A stretch of DNA of 64,000 nt from Pyrocephalus nanus (GCA_038380795.1 CM076272.1:2733001-2797000); one strand, 5' to 3'; shown: positions 1-40,559, counted from the first letter of the stretch. Notes: generated by a model from the letters alone, not told the origin. Translations and numbers: made by a program.

Positions 1-2528
1 TCCCAGCCTTGCAGAGGGGGTTGGTTACAGTGTCAGGGGAGGCTGGGTTTGTGGCAGATAAGTCAAAGTGTGAGCAACCTTCCCAAGCAGACATTCCCTT
101 CTGTCTGGTGAAAGTCCTGATCGTGTTGGAGTCAGCCCCACCACCGGGTCATCCATTCTGGGCAGAGGTGGCACAGAGGGTTAATGATGGGCTTGGCAGT
201 GTCAGGTTCTCTTGGACTCAATCTTTAAGGCCTTTTCCAACAGAAACGTTTCTGTGATTCCTCCTGGTACATCTAACAAGAGGATCCTGATCATTTTCCT
301 AAGATTACCATTTTCAGGGAAATTAAGAGGAAAATGCTTTTCCTTTCTACTTACTGCCATTCTTTAATTTACTATAAACACCATTTGGGCATCCTTATGG
401 CTAAGGATGCAGAGTTTGTCTTCTGGAAAAGGAAATGCAGGTAACATTTCTGTGTGTTGGTGGAGATGGATTTATTTCTAGGAAAGGAGAAATAATTAAA
501 TTTTCTGGATGCTGAAAATTTTAAAGTGGTAGAAATAAAAAAAAGCTTTAAGCAAACAGGGTGATATGAGGAATGAACTACATCTCAAGACAACTCCCTT
601 TCTGGAGCTGAAACTAAAATAGACCAACAGCAGAAAGTAGTGTAGAATTTTAATAATAGTAGTGATCTCCTCTTGGAAAAGCTGGTCTCCCCTGCTTGCT
701 CCTGTGAACTTCCCATGTGCCACCAGCTGCACTTCTGACCCCATGAGACCCACACTGAGCAGCAGGGTCTTCATCTCCTTGGAATCACCAGGAACACCTC
801 AGCAGTGTCCCAGGGGAATGTGCACTGCTGTACTTTGTGTATATATTGTAAATGCAGAAGTTGGTGCTTTCAGTTGTATATTTGTTGCATTATTTTGAGC
901 TCCTTTCTTTTTTTCCAGCAAGGTAGAATATAATGGGAGGTAACTGGAATTGTTTATAGCCTTCAATGCCCAAAGCAGCTGAGACTCCCACATGGCTCAG
1001 ATGAGTTTGTTAATTGTCAGTTTGCTTTAATGTAATGATTCAGAAACTTAATCTGTTGTTGAAATATTTATTCTGCTGTTGTTATTCCATTACTCTTTAT
1101 TGGGTTTTATTAATAAGAAACTATTCAAGGTTAAAAAATGTGTATGTTTTATATTTTATATACACATGTATATGCATATATATATTATTTATATCTAAAT
1201 AGATAAGCAGTGATAAGCAATGACATTGATAAGGCCATCACATAGTAACAGGTCTTGGCTCCAAGTGGTCACATGCAGGGTCAGGACAGTGGGCTCTTGC
1301 CAGGTGACAAGGAGGGTGACCCTGCACGTGGAGAGTGCCCTCATCCAGCCACACTGCAGTGCTGTTTTCTTGTTTGTCTGCTTAGGACTGGGCTCCGAGT
1401 TAAATAAGCTGGCAGTGCCCTGTGAGAAGTACAGGCACACAGGGTATTTTCTGATGCAGTGAAGGTTCCATGCCTGAACCAGAACCTGTGTCTGTACGGC
1501 TGCAAGGTTTGGTGGCACTGAGAGTATCAATTATGCATGATTGAAATGAAGTGTATTTTAGCAGCAGATAGAGCTGAAAAGCCTTGCAATGTACTCCTAA
1601 TTCAGCGGCATCGCCCTGAGCTACTCTGAGGCCTCTTTTTTAAACTCAGGCATTAGCACAAAGCACACCTCTGACTGCAGGCATTTAAAGATCAACAAGG
1701 GCCGAGAAAGCTTTTAAGATCCAATCAAACCAGGCAAACAACCACATTGCCTTTCAGTGTCAGGTTAGATTGCCTTCTTATGAGTGCAGCTATTTCAGGT
1801 ACAGAGTGCTTGGTGGTTTGGGTCTTGTTGTGCGAGGAAAGTGTTCCCCAGAAAACATCTGTTTCTTTCACCTGCAAACCGCAATGTGCTGTGATGAGGC
1901 AGGACTGTAGCCACAGAGGCCCAGGGGGACGAAGGAAATCTGGCTCAAAGGGATGAGCATGGGTTTCTGAAACACGGTATCAAAAAGAGCACTTAAAAGG
2001 AGAGAATGCTTTTAGAGCACAGATACACCGCAAATTGGGCAGGTCAGCTTGCTTGGAAGCTTGACATTGCCCTGGACTGCTGATGCTGTTTGCCTTCTGC
2101 TCAGAACTGCAACGAGAGGAGTTTCCTTTTCTTTTTATTTTCTTTTCCCACAACGGTACAACGTTCTGCTTTTCTGTAAAATAACACAAAATCCCAGTGT
2201 CATCTGCAGCATCTAAGACCTGCAGTAGGGCTGCTTCTTTCCCTTCTGTGGTCACGTTGTCATTTGTAACTTGCTGTTACTGAAGTTCAGCTGTAGCTCT
2301 TGTGTGTGTGCTGCAAGTGTAGAGCTACACCCTTGGTCTGTACAACCCTTTCTAGTAGATTAGAATGTACTGTTAACATTATGCTCTATATTTTGTATAT
2401 ATGTGTTATATACACCAAAATAACCCATGCAAGGCAGAGGAGAGCCTTCCACGGGGTGGAATTCAACCATTTAATGGCACATTAAATGGCACACACATCT
2501 TCTGACGGCTTCCTTTTTGTCCTTGCAG
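1..2528 (+). other. TMEM266: TMEM266 intron, no exon recognised
   Basis: This stretch lies upstream of the penultimate TMEM266 coding exon and is read as intron. I looked on the plus strand for the voltage-sensor or coiled-coil exons that should precede the tail exon and saw none flanked by good splice sites. The open frames are short (up to about 110 codons) and unconvincing. There is an AT-rich patch at about 1130-1200 and a moderately complex AT-rich block at about 1540-1800. An undetected short exon cannot be excluded. Confidence 0.5.
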
Positions 2529-2579
2529 AGGATGACATGAATAATTACATCAGTAGATACTACAACGAGCCCAGCAGTG
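2529..2579 (+). CDS. TMEM266: TMEM266 penultimate coding exon
   Basis: The acceptor ...ccttgcag ends at 2528 and the donor gtaagt starts at 2580. The frame is two bases (ag), then 16 codons DDMNNYISRYYNEPSS, then one base (g). Phase 1 is kept on both sides, so skipping the exon would not shift the frame. Confidence 0.9.
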
Positions 2580-5500
2580 GTAAGTTTTGCTTGAAAACAC
2601 CAACGTGAACTCTGTGTTTGCTTTGCACTGTGTGCTGTAAGCTGGGAGAGGCTGAGCAGGGATGTAGATTGTCCTGGAAAGGAAACCCACCACTGAGTCT
2701 CTTGGTTTGCTCTATGGAAGTGTTGTCAGCAGTTCTCTGAAGGGTGAAGGGCCCCAAGTTTGCTCCTGCTGAAGGCATTTAGAATAGTTTGGGGATCTGG
2801 GAGAGGTTAATTCCCCCTAGCCAGGCTGTCCAGCCCCCAGAGCAGTTCAAATGGACCCGAGAATGAACAGCATGGGGGAAATAAATGACGAGAAAAGCAG
2901 TGGGGAGACAGCTTAGCCCAGCACCACGCTGGGAACCTTTCAGAAAGGTTAAACTGAGTGGTAAGAAACCTCAGCAGCCGGCGGGGTCTGTGACCCCAGG
3001 GCAGCCTTCAAATGGAGGGCCCCTGGCAGGAGTCCTGCAGGCACAGGGGGACAGGGATCAGGAGGAGGCTGAGCAGGCAGGTGAGCAGGGCTGGGCAGGT
3101 GGGGGTGTGCACACTCCCCTTCTGTGTATGGAATGTTGTACATAGAGTACAAAATGTTTGTGTGTTTAAGTATAGTGTGTTAAAAATGTGTATCTCCATA
3201 CACACATCCCCATATATACACAGGGTTATAGGGGGAAAAAAGATGTGTGTGTACCTGCATATACATGTAAAAAAAAAAAAAATATATATATATATATGTG
3301 TGTAATGTATTGCACGTGTTTATCCCATATATTCATCAATATATATAGTAAGCATACACAGCAAAATATAAGCATATATAGATATATCTATATAAGGATG
3401 TGTCTGTGTATATACATGTTATATATAAAATGTGTGTATATGTGTATGCATATAAATCTATCATGTATTATAATATTATATATTAAATATATCCTATACA
3501 GGCACACAAACCTGGATACACATATGTATATAAATATATATGTAAATATATATATTTGTACATATATGTATGGTGTATCGGGTGTCTCCAAAGACACACA
3601 CACACAATGTGTGTATGTGAGCAGATTTATATACATATATATCTGTGTGACTTTTTTATATAATTCAAGATATATATCTTTATATACAGATAAAGATGTG
3701 TGAGAGGCTATGTCTGTGCACATACACAGATATTTTATTAGAATCCATATATCAGATATATAAAATACATAAAGATCTATGTAAAAGAGTGGGGAGTTCT
3801 GAGAGGAGAGATGATCTGAACATTTGTGTATATCATGACAGAAATAAAATGTGTATCTTGTATAATGTATTCTATATTTCTATTCCCATGTACACACACA
3901 CACCCACGGAGACAGATGTGGTTGTGTGTGTGTATCTGAAGCATAAATAGAAGTGTGTGTGGCTGTAAACAGGGATGGCATCCAGGAGCCAAACCTCCTG
4001 GAGTTCATCAGGGCCAGGCAGTCCAAGCACAGACACAGGGGCTGAAGGGATTGAGAACAGCCTGAGGACAAGGACAAGGACAAGGATCTGGTGGTGTCAG
4101 GGACGAGCAGCTCGATGTGACCTGGCCGTGCACCTGCTCCGCTCAGGTGAGACCCCCCCTCCAGCTGCCTCCAGCTCTGGGGAACAACAGCAGGAGGATG
4201 TGGAGCTGCTGGAGCAACCTGGTGCAGGAGAAGATGTCCCTGCCCATGGCAGAGATGATTGTGAAGGTGCCTTCCACCCCAAACCATTGTGTGTCTCTGT
4301 GATATCTGGATATTGTATTGTGTGTGTCGATACATCCCCACACTGATACACATGGGGAGATAGAGATGCTTGCTAAAGAGAGCTTCTCCACAGCCATTTA
4401 CAGACCAAGAGATCTGTGTGCACATGAGTATGGCTGTACATGTGTCCATCTACCTAAAGATCTATAAAGGTGTTCGTGTTAGTTTTATATAGGCACATAT
4501 CAATTTGATCTATACATATATTAATGTGTGTGCATATATAGCTGTAATATATCCATATGCACAAACATACATGGATATAAACACTTTTATATAAAGATTT
4601 GGCTATGTATGAATACATGTATAAGTCTATATAAAGATACATAAACTGGGAGATGTGTGTATATATGTCTCCCACATATATGAGAATATATAAATACATA
4701 TTTGCATATAGATATATGACAGAAACTATATATACATATTTTAGATTTCTTATATATATATATAAAACAAAAAAGGTGACTATATACATAAATATACATA
4801 TGTATTATATGTATTTTTAATATATATATATTTTACATATAGCAAGGATATATCTGTAAGCGTATGTGTGTGCATATATCTTATTCTAAAACACAATTAT
4901 ACAAATATTTAGTACAGTGTGACTATGCATATACATATCTTGGTAATCTGTATTATGTATATATTTTATATCTGAACTATATGTGTGTGTGTATAAATAA
5001 AGCAGTTTATGTGTGTATATGCAGACAAAGATCACAATCTGTGTGGAGCTACAGAGGTATTTTATATTTGTACAAATACATGTAAAGACATATATGGGTA
5101 GCTTTGTGAGAGCCTCTTTACATGCATATATATATAAAAGAGAAAATACTTGAGTGTATATATAGACATATGTATTATATAAAATGTATGTACATACCTA
5201 AATCTAGTATGAAGGGGGAAAATTATATGCATAGAGATGTTCCTTCTATAAATACGAGTGTGTTTATAGAAGTTGTGTACAGGGGTAAATAAAATGTGTG
5301 TGTGAGATAAAACCACTGTATCCATACACACGAAAATTATACATATCTATTTAAAAAATGCACATGCAGACACAACAGAGGTATAAAGTATTGTCTTTAT
5401 TTGTGTATCTCCCTCTGGATACATCCCAAATCTGAACAGGACTATATATATATATAGATGTATGAATCTATACACAGGTTTAGGTGTGTGGATGGTTAAG

Positions 5501-5596
5501 GAAAGTAGGGACAGGTGTGAGAGATGATGTCAGTGTACCTGTATACATAACATTTTATGTGTGTATGTTCTCCTATATCCCCATATATATATTCCA

Positions 5597-5647
<51 letters not shown>

Positions 5648-8600
5648 TGACATAGAAATATGGAAGTGTTACATATACATGCATTATGTACTATATATGG
5701 GGCAGATATATACACAACTATCCCCCTAACTCTGTGGCTAAATGTATGTATAAATACTATATATATATATAAAAACAGGTGTGTGAGAGCCACTGTATAT
5801 ATACCAATGTATAATATAAATATATATATAAATAATATAATATATATAAATATATATATATGTGTATGTATATGCCCATAATATACATGGAGAGACATTA
5901 ATAGGAGGGGGTGCACATATAATTTTATATGTCTAACAGGTGTTATGTAAAGTGGATGTGGCTGTGCTTTAAGTATTATATGTGTAGATTCCTATATATG
6001 CATTCCCTGTGTATGTACACACACATATATATATATATTTCTGCATAAATATATATAGGGGGTGTATTCTGGTTAAAGACAGAAAATTTTATTTATTTAA
6101 AGGGAGTATTATATCTGTCAAACATCCATATGTACACGTGCACACATTTATAGGTATATATTATGTGTATTATATACTGGATATTGCTGTATATACATCT
6201 CCATAGTAAACTTGGCTATCTATAAAATGCATATACATAATTTAAAAGATGTATAAAGGTTGCAGGTGTCATGTATAGAAATGTGTTGTTTATAATGTGT
6301 ATCTCATGTTATTTGATATGCATTTTATATATATATCCATGTATATACATCCAGATTTACATATACACACCATAATATTTAAATATTTATACAAAAAGGT
6401 AATTTATACAAAAAGGTAATTCTATATGTGTGTGTATATATTCTATTTAAAGATAATTATAATATATATAATATATACAATAATTATAAATATAATTATG
6501 TTTTCAAAGGGAGAGGACAACAACTATGTACTATATGTGTATATGTATGTAGGTGTGTATATATATATATATATAAATTTGTATAAAAACTATCTGTACA
6601 TATCAATGTATAGGTCTAATGTATTACTTTAGGTTGTCATATACACACAGCAACAGCTCTTCCCACATCTGTATGGTTACATCTATATCTAAATATTATA
6701 TGTCTGTAAAATAAGGTGAGCAAGAGACTGTGCATATACACGTATGTATTACATGTATGTGCACACGTGTCTAGAGAGAGGTATGTGGTATTATATAGAG
6801 GTGTACGTCCCTCTTTATACCTCCCCATAATATACTTGGAAAGCTGTAAAAAGGAACATGTGTAGGTAGATATATAAAATTTATTTTATATATACACACG
6901 TAAAGTCTGTAAAGAGGGGGTGCTTGTGTAGGTACAGTGTGTTCTCTGTATGTATACATCCACTCCCCAGCTGTACACACAGAGTGAGAAATACATGTGT
7001 TTATACATACAGGTAAGTGTGAGAGCACGTGTGTTCTATTTATAATTAAATGTATATTGGGGGGGGCCTGCATTATATAGTCTGTGTGTCATCTGTATAT
7101 ATACTGTTATATATGGTCTCTTTACAGATAAATCTGTAATTCTATTGGGTGTATATATTGCAGAAAACGTGTAAATACAAATACAGAGAGGGGTAGCTCA
7201 TTATAGAGCTATCTGTGTTCATCCCCGTTATAGAATGGTACTGGATATAAAGTGTCTATACCTGTGTGTATGAACAGCTGTATAAATGCAGCAGGAGGTG
7301 TGTTGATGGATAGGTATGATCTGCTGCATACATCTCTCTCCTATAAACATGTGTCTTTCAGTATGGGCATTGTGCATATTTTGTTTAATGACAGGTAATT
7401 TTTATGTCTTTCAGCAGGCCATTCTATACTGTGTGTATAATGTATACTGTCTTGGGCTCACACAGATACACAATTGCTCATATCTGTATATAAAGATGTT
7501 TCTATAAAATTAGGTGTGTGAGACACTGCATATATACACATTGTATGTCCTGTATGTGTGTTCACATAGATACACAGGTATATGGCATTACACAGAGCTG
7601 TGTATCCCTGTAAGTGCATCCCCAGTGTATAAATAAGGAGATACATCTTTAATGTATCTATATGTGTGCATGCAAAATTAAAAACTGCATATGGTGGGGG
7701 GGTGTTCATGTATAGGTATAATGTGTGTGCATGTCTGTATATCCCTATAGATACAAACACACATATATAAAGACGAGTAGGAGTGTGGGTTTGTTTGCAC
7801 TCTAACAGTAGCTAATTACAAGTATTTAAAGGGAGGGGCTGTGGCCTATAGGTATCTATTGACTGACTGCACATATGCAGGTAGAATGGATTATAGATGG
7901 AGTTCCTTATACATCTATACACACCCTTTATTTATCTACATGAATAAACCTGGAGGTGTTTGTGTGTGACAGTATACACACACATACAAATATACAATAT
8001 TAGTTGTAGCTGTGTAGCCCTCTACATCTGTTCCCCCTATATACAAACATATAGAGACATTTTGTGTAGAAAAGGGCTGTGTTTGTGTTACTGTTCCCTT
8101 TGACCCTGACAGGCTGTGTATTAAAGGGGGACTCTGTGCTATTGTGTGTGTGTCTCCCCTGTGTCTTTGTGCACACAGCTATAGGTATAGGGTATTACAG
8201 GTATATACCCAGCTCTGTAGGCACTACATATGCATGTCCTGCCCTCTTGCTGAGTGTGTGTGTGCTCTGTTCCCTGCAGACAGCGGTGTCCCCGAGGCCG
8301 CCATCTGCGTGGTCACCACGGCCGCCATCGACGTGCACCGGCCCAACATCTCCTCGGAGCTGTTCACGGTGGAGGTGCCGCTGCGCCTGGGCAGCACCGG
8401 CACCTCGGCCAGCATCACGTCGGGCAGCGCCTCACGCTCCACCGTCAGCTCGGGCACCCAGGCCTGCAGCGAGAGCAGCCACACGCTGGGCTCCTCCCCG
8501 GACTGCAGCACGGCCTGCGAGGAGCCCGCCCAGGCGGCCCCGGCGCCCGGCCGGCAGCGAGTGCCCCACGCCGTGGTGCAGGAGCTGCTCTCGTCCCTGT

Positions 8601-8854
8601 CGGAAGAGGCCTGTCTGGCGCAGAAGGGGCTGGATCCCGTCAACCTGAAGCTGCCCAGCCCCGCGGGCTCGGTGGGGGCCAGCCCTGACCTGGGCCACCG
8701 GCTCAGCGTCTACAACCGCAGGAACCAGGAGAGCCTCGACGTCTTCCAGCTCAAGCCACTCATCGACTGCCCACCGGGTGCCCCGATGATTGAGGAGAAA
8801 TACGGAGCTCTGGGTACCCCAGAGCCACGGCTGGGCAGAGTTCCCGAGGCATAG
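2529..8854 (+). CDS. TMEM266: TMEM266 (voltage-sensor-domain protein), C-terminal two coding exons
   Basis: This is the 3' end of the gene for transmembrane protein 266 (HVRP1). The family has a four-helix voltage-sensor domain related to the Hv1 proton channel but no pore, and lies in neuronal membranes. Only the cytoplasmic C-terminal tail is in the window. A 51-nt exon (2529-2579) encodes DDMNNYISRYYNEPSS and splices in phase 1 to a terminal exon (8280-8854) starting DSGVPEAAICVVTTAAID, ending RVPEA and a TAG at 8852-8854. Together they give 207 residues plus a split codon. The joined Asp codon (g + ac) and the tail motifs match what I recall of vertebrate TMEM266. The middle of the tail is Ser/Thr/Ala-rich and probably disordered. 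The voltage-sensor exons lie upstream of the window. The 5.7-kb intron is filled by an AT-rich tandem array. Confidence 0.9.
3968..4330 (+). mobile_element. CR1 LINE 3' fragment inside the AT-rich array
   Basis: A non-repetitive, GC-richer island inside the tandem array carries hallmarks of the CR1 3' end in plus orientation. These are an 'agcagctcgatgtgac' segment, 'ccagctctggggaac', 'gagcaacctggtgcag', 'gtccctgcccatggcag' and 'ccttccaccccaaacc'. It appears 5'-truncated and diverged, with no intact reverse-transcriptase frame. It lacks the clean terminal attctatga repeats, the 3' tail having merged with tgtgt-rich sequence. Assignment rests on recalled CR1 consensus features. Confidence 0.75.
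5597..5646 (+). repeat. (TG)n(TA)n microsatellite
   Basis: About six TG dinucleotides run directly into roughly eighteen TA dinucleotides. Pure alternating purine-pyrimidine tracts of this kind are length-variable and can adopt Z-DNA or cruciform forms. It lies within the wider AT-rich array. Confidence 0.9.
8280..8854 (+). CDS. TMEM266: TMEM266 terminal coding exon
   Basis: The acceptor ...ttccctgcag ends at 8279. The first two bases complete an Asp codon begun in the preceding exon. The exon reads SGVPEAAICVVTTAAID near its start, a Ser/Thr/Ala-rich middle, a segment containing VVQELLSSLSEEACLAQKGL and a C-terminus RVPEA before TAG (8852-8854). The exon is GC-rich while the upstream intron is AT-rich, so the boundary is a sharp composition change. 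Confidence 0.92.
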
Positions 8855-9300
8855 GGACAGCCTGGGCAATGGGGACTCCTGCGAGGACACGCTCACCGCG
8901 CTGGGTCACCGCGCTGGGTCACCGCGCTGGGTCACCAGCAGCCTCAGGTGACGTGGCAGCGCTGAAGGCAACCTGTGGCATCTGCAGTGGCCACCAGGGC
9001 GAGGCCGCTGTCCGTGGGGCATGACCCACCTGCCCTGCCACCAGCTCTGGGCCAACTGGGACCTACGGTGACTGTCTGGGCACAAAGGACCTTCCAGCAG
9101 ACTCGGGCTGACAGGGACCCACAGTGCCTGGTGGGGGACAGACTGGGAACAACCCGGAACTTCCACCAGTCCAGGGCCAGCACAGCCCCACAGTGCCTGA
9201 GGGCAGGACAGAGCTGCTGGACAGCTTGGGCCCAGCCTGACCCTACCCAGAGGCTGAGCTGGGAGGGGTGTGGAGATGGGAATAAATACTGACAAAACCA
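8855..9300 (+). other. TMEM266: TMEM266 3' UTR with poly(A) signal
   Basis: The GC-rich sequence after the TAG ends with a canonical AATAAA at 9281-9286, so cleavage is expected near 9300. A near-perfect 15-bp direct repeat (cgctgggtcaccg) occurs around 8898-8936. A polypyrimidine stretch follows at about 9302-9392 and an A-rich run at about 9427-9446. Confidence 0.7.
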
Positions 9301-9509
9301 TGCTGCCTCCTGCCTTGTATCCTTCTTCCATTCCTTTTCCATTCTTCCCTTCCTTTCTTCTCTTACCTGCCTTTCCATTTTCCTTTCTTCCACCCTACCA
9401 CTCCATGAGCCATCCAACTGACCACCAAAAAAAAAAAAAAAAAAACCACCAAAAAAACCCCCCCACAGAACCCCAACACCAGTGACCCCACCTCTTTCCA
9501 GTACAATCC

Positions 9510-9515
9510 TTTATT
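9510..9515 (-). terminator. ETFA: ETFA poly(A) signal
   Basis: TTTATT on the plus strand is AATAAA on the minus strand, 38 bp beyond the ETFA stop codon (9553-9555). This gives a 3' UTR of only about 60 nt, with cleavage expected near 9490. Confidence 0.75.
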
Positions 9516-9552
9516 TGTCCTTACTCCACAGCGCAGGATCCATCACCAGCCC

Positions 9553-37995
<28,443 letters not shown>

Positions 37996-38020
37996 GGTTC
38001 GGCTGGGCCCTCAGAGCCGC

Positions 38021-38030
38021 TCTCGCGAGA
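38021..38030. promoter_or_regulatory. ETFA: TCTCGCGAGA palindromic promoter element
   Basis: A perfect 10-bp palindrome 25 bp upstream of the ETFA initiation codon. TCTCGCGAGA is a known core element of TATA-less CpG-island promoters of housekeeping genes, often at the transcription start. Its position here suggests it sets the ETFA start site. Confidence 0.8.
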
Positions 38031-38147
38031 GCAGCGCCCGACCCCGCCCCGCCCCGCCATTGGCCCGGCCGCGCGCCCAATGGGCAGCGCCCGCGCGGGA
38101 ACCGCGCCTGAGGGGGGACAGAGGGGTGGCTGCACCGGGCACACCGC

Positions 38148-38490
38148 ACACACCAACACACCGCACACGGACTGGGGTGTCACACCGAGCACACCGCACA
38201 CGGACTGGGGTGTCACACCGAGCACACCGCACACACCGCACAGGGACTGGGGTGACACACCGAGCACACCGCACACGGACTGGGGTGACACACCGAGCAC
38301 ACCGCACACACCGCACAGGGATTGGGGTGACACACCGAGCACACCGCACACCCACTGGGGTGTCACACCGAGCACACCGCATACCCACTGGGGTGTCACA
38401 CTGAACACATCGAGCACACCGCACACGGACTGGGGTGTCACACTGAACACACGGCACAGGGACTGGGGTGTCGCACTGAACACACCTTGC
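38148..38490 (+). repeat. 33/42-bp minisatellite upstream of ETFA
   Basis: Nine copies of a unit containing a(c/t)tggggtg(t/a)cacac are present. The ACTGGGGTG cores start at 38171, 38204, 38246, 38279, 38321, 38354, 38387, 38429 and 38462, giving spacings of 33, 42, 33, 42, 33, 33, 42 and 33 bp. The 42-bp form has an extra 9-bp acaccgcac. Because all spacings are multiples of three, both strands carry long artefactual open frames. The array decays into CA-rich sequence to about 38620. Confidence 0.92.
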
Positions 38491-40559
38491 CGCACACAGC
38501 AACAGCTGTGTCACACCGCACACAGCATTGTTCCCCCGCACACACCAATAGCTGTATTACATCGCACACACGGCTGACCCCGCACACAGCGCACACACTG
38601 CACCACTGTGTCCCCCCGCACCTCCTGCTGACCCACCGCTCGGCCACTGTGTCCATGACACCACTGTGACACCACTGTGTCCCGAGCCGCCCGGCCGTGT
38701 CCGTGCGCACTGCCCGCTTTCCCCCCGTGCCTCCGCTGTCCCCCCGTGCGGTACCGGAGAGCACAGAGCAGTCGCCGCTGCCGCCGCGGTGCCGATCCAG
38801 CTCTACCGGAGCGCTCGAGGGGAGCGGGCCCCGGTCTGTCCCGCAGCACGGGCCCCTTCCCGCCCGTCACCAGCACCAGCTCCGCCGGCCGCCTGTCCCC
38901 TGTTCCCAGACACTGCTTCTGCAAGGGGCTAAAGACCTGAAAGAGAAGAAAACAACAGAAAGAAGAGTTATGCCAGCAAATGCTCATTCCACGCCAGATC
39001 CTATCCCAAGCCAATAAAAATGCGCCCTGAGAAGAAAAAGAAGGGAAAAGTCTTAATTCGCGGCTGTGGAGCCAGCAGAAGCCTGGAGACGATGGCCGGT
39101 GCGGACAGGCTGCCAGCCCCAGCCCCCGCCCCCAGCCCATGCCCCGGCCTGGGGATGCCCGAGAGCTGCCAGGTACCCTCGGCCACCCTCCCCACACCAC
39201 CGGACACAGCGAGAGTGAAGGAGACAATGTGGGGACAGAGCCTGTGGCACACGGGAGAGGCCAGACATAACAGTGCTTCCCTAATTAACGATCCACCAGT
39301 TGTCGGAACCACGCGGCAGCTTCAAAAACCGCTCCGATGTCTCCAGCCCCGGCCGGGCATCCCCTCAGCGGGACAGATTTCCCGCTGCCTCACCCACACC
39401 CCCCCCGTGCTTGGCCCCACGCAGCATTAGGCAATAGCTCATTAGCTCTGAATAATTTATAGATCTATTTCATTATTATTATTCTGATTTCCCAGAACCA
39501 ACTCAAGACATTTTGTGCTTGCCACTTCTGTGGCACCAGGATGCCCCAGGGGCCAGACTGAGACTTGCTGTTTTTCTCCATACCTCCGAATTTTTTTCTG
39601 GGTGGCAAGGAGAGGGATTTAAAAGTCAATGAAGCAAAATGTTTCAGGCCAAATTCTCTGCTAAAGTATGTGCTGTGGTTCTCTGAAAACCTGGTGTCCT
39701 GGAGAAGCTGTCAGGAGCTGCCACATTGGAGCAATTCGTCCTGTCAGCCCAGAAGCCCCAAGCACGCCTGGATTTGGGATACTGACGATGGAAATGCCAT
39801 CCCAGAAATCACAAGATAGTGAGCCACGAAGGCAGTTTCTTCTTTCTCATCCTGAAGTCGTTTAGAGAAAAAAAAAAAAAAAAATCCAAACCAAAACCCA
39901 AACACAAACTCCCCTGAACAATTATGGCCACTGGACTGTTCCTCCGAGAATCAGCAGTGATCTGCAGCATGTCAGGGATTCGTTCTGCATTGCTGAGGAG
40001 CTCTACAGGAAAGCAAAAAGCAAATTGATCAAAAAGGCTCTTCGACTTTGCCACAGCCTTGGCACAAGATCACCTCTAAAATTTATTCTGCCACATGATT
40101 TTCACATCGGATGCCAAAAAGTACTGCTTTACAGCAAAAGCTAACCAGGTCCAGCAACTCAAGAATCTAAATGGACAATTTACTTCGTCTCAAATCTCAA
40201 AAGTCTCTGTAACAGAAAAAAAGCAGCTGCACTGCATATTCCAGCTTCCTGGCCCTGAGCACTACCTTAACTCCTCGGGCCCCAAAGGAGGGCTGTGAAG
40301 GGAAGGGCTAAAGGAGGTGACAAACCTCCTCCGGGGCCTGTGTCTGATTATACAGTTTAAAGTAGCTCCAGGGCTGCTCTAACTTCTGCCCGGTCTGACT
40401 CCACCCTTCAGCCAGTGCCGAAAAAAGAAAGGAAACAAAATGAGCGTTTGAACCTCCCTGTGCGTCCTCTGAGTTGAACAAATGACCAGGTGAAAAAGCC
40501 TAAATGTTCTCATGAAGATGAGTGGAGAATGGTTTTGCTGAAGTCACGGTACCCTGAGA

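Larger units (their letters stand above)
3180..8080 (+). repeat. Degenerate AT-rich tandem array (about 120-160 bp units) in TMEM266 last intron
   Basis: The stretch is dominated by tatata and tgtgtg tracts, but a longer unit recurs in it. One part of the unit reads roughly aggtgtgtgagag.ctgtatatatac; another reads roughly tctatatacatcccc.tatata. Copies of the first part start near 3690, 5100, 5300, 5510, 5780, 6715, 7015 and 7510. Copies of the second part lie near 5575, 6190, 6815, 6965, 7210, 7615, 7910 and 8030. Adjacent copies are mostly 120-160 bp apart. The copies are too diverged to align exactly by eye, so unit length is an estimate. Open frames of up to 189 codons in it are artefacts. 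Confidence 0.65.

Noticed and set aside
1..2528. Further upstream TMEM266 exons
   Set aside because: No plus-strand segment with good splice sites encoded recognisable voltage-sensor or coiled-coil sequence.
3188..3703. 171-codon plus-strand frame of Tyr/Ile/Cys-rich sequence
   Set aside because: It is a translation of TA/TG repeats in the intronic array, with no domain and biased composition.
3880..4449. 189-codon minus-strand frame
   Set aside because: It is the antisense of the CR1 fragment and its repeat flanks, with no matching protein motif.
38148..38490. CRISPR-like array
   Set aside because: Repeats are contiguous with no unique spacers, there are no cas genes, and the genome is vertebrate. 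It is a minisatellite.
38511..39227. 238-codon minus-strand frame upstream of ETFA
   Set aside because: Low-complexity start from the CA-rich repeat tail, no motif, and no promoter or splice structure that supports it.
39020..39430. Possible first exon of an unannotated transcript (MRPEKKKKGK...)
   Set aside because: A gtaccc donor-like site occurs inside, but the peptide is proline/alanine-rich without a motif and no downstream exon could be linked.
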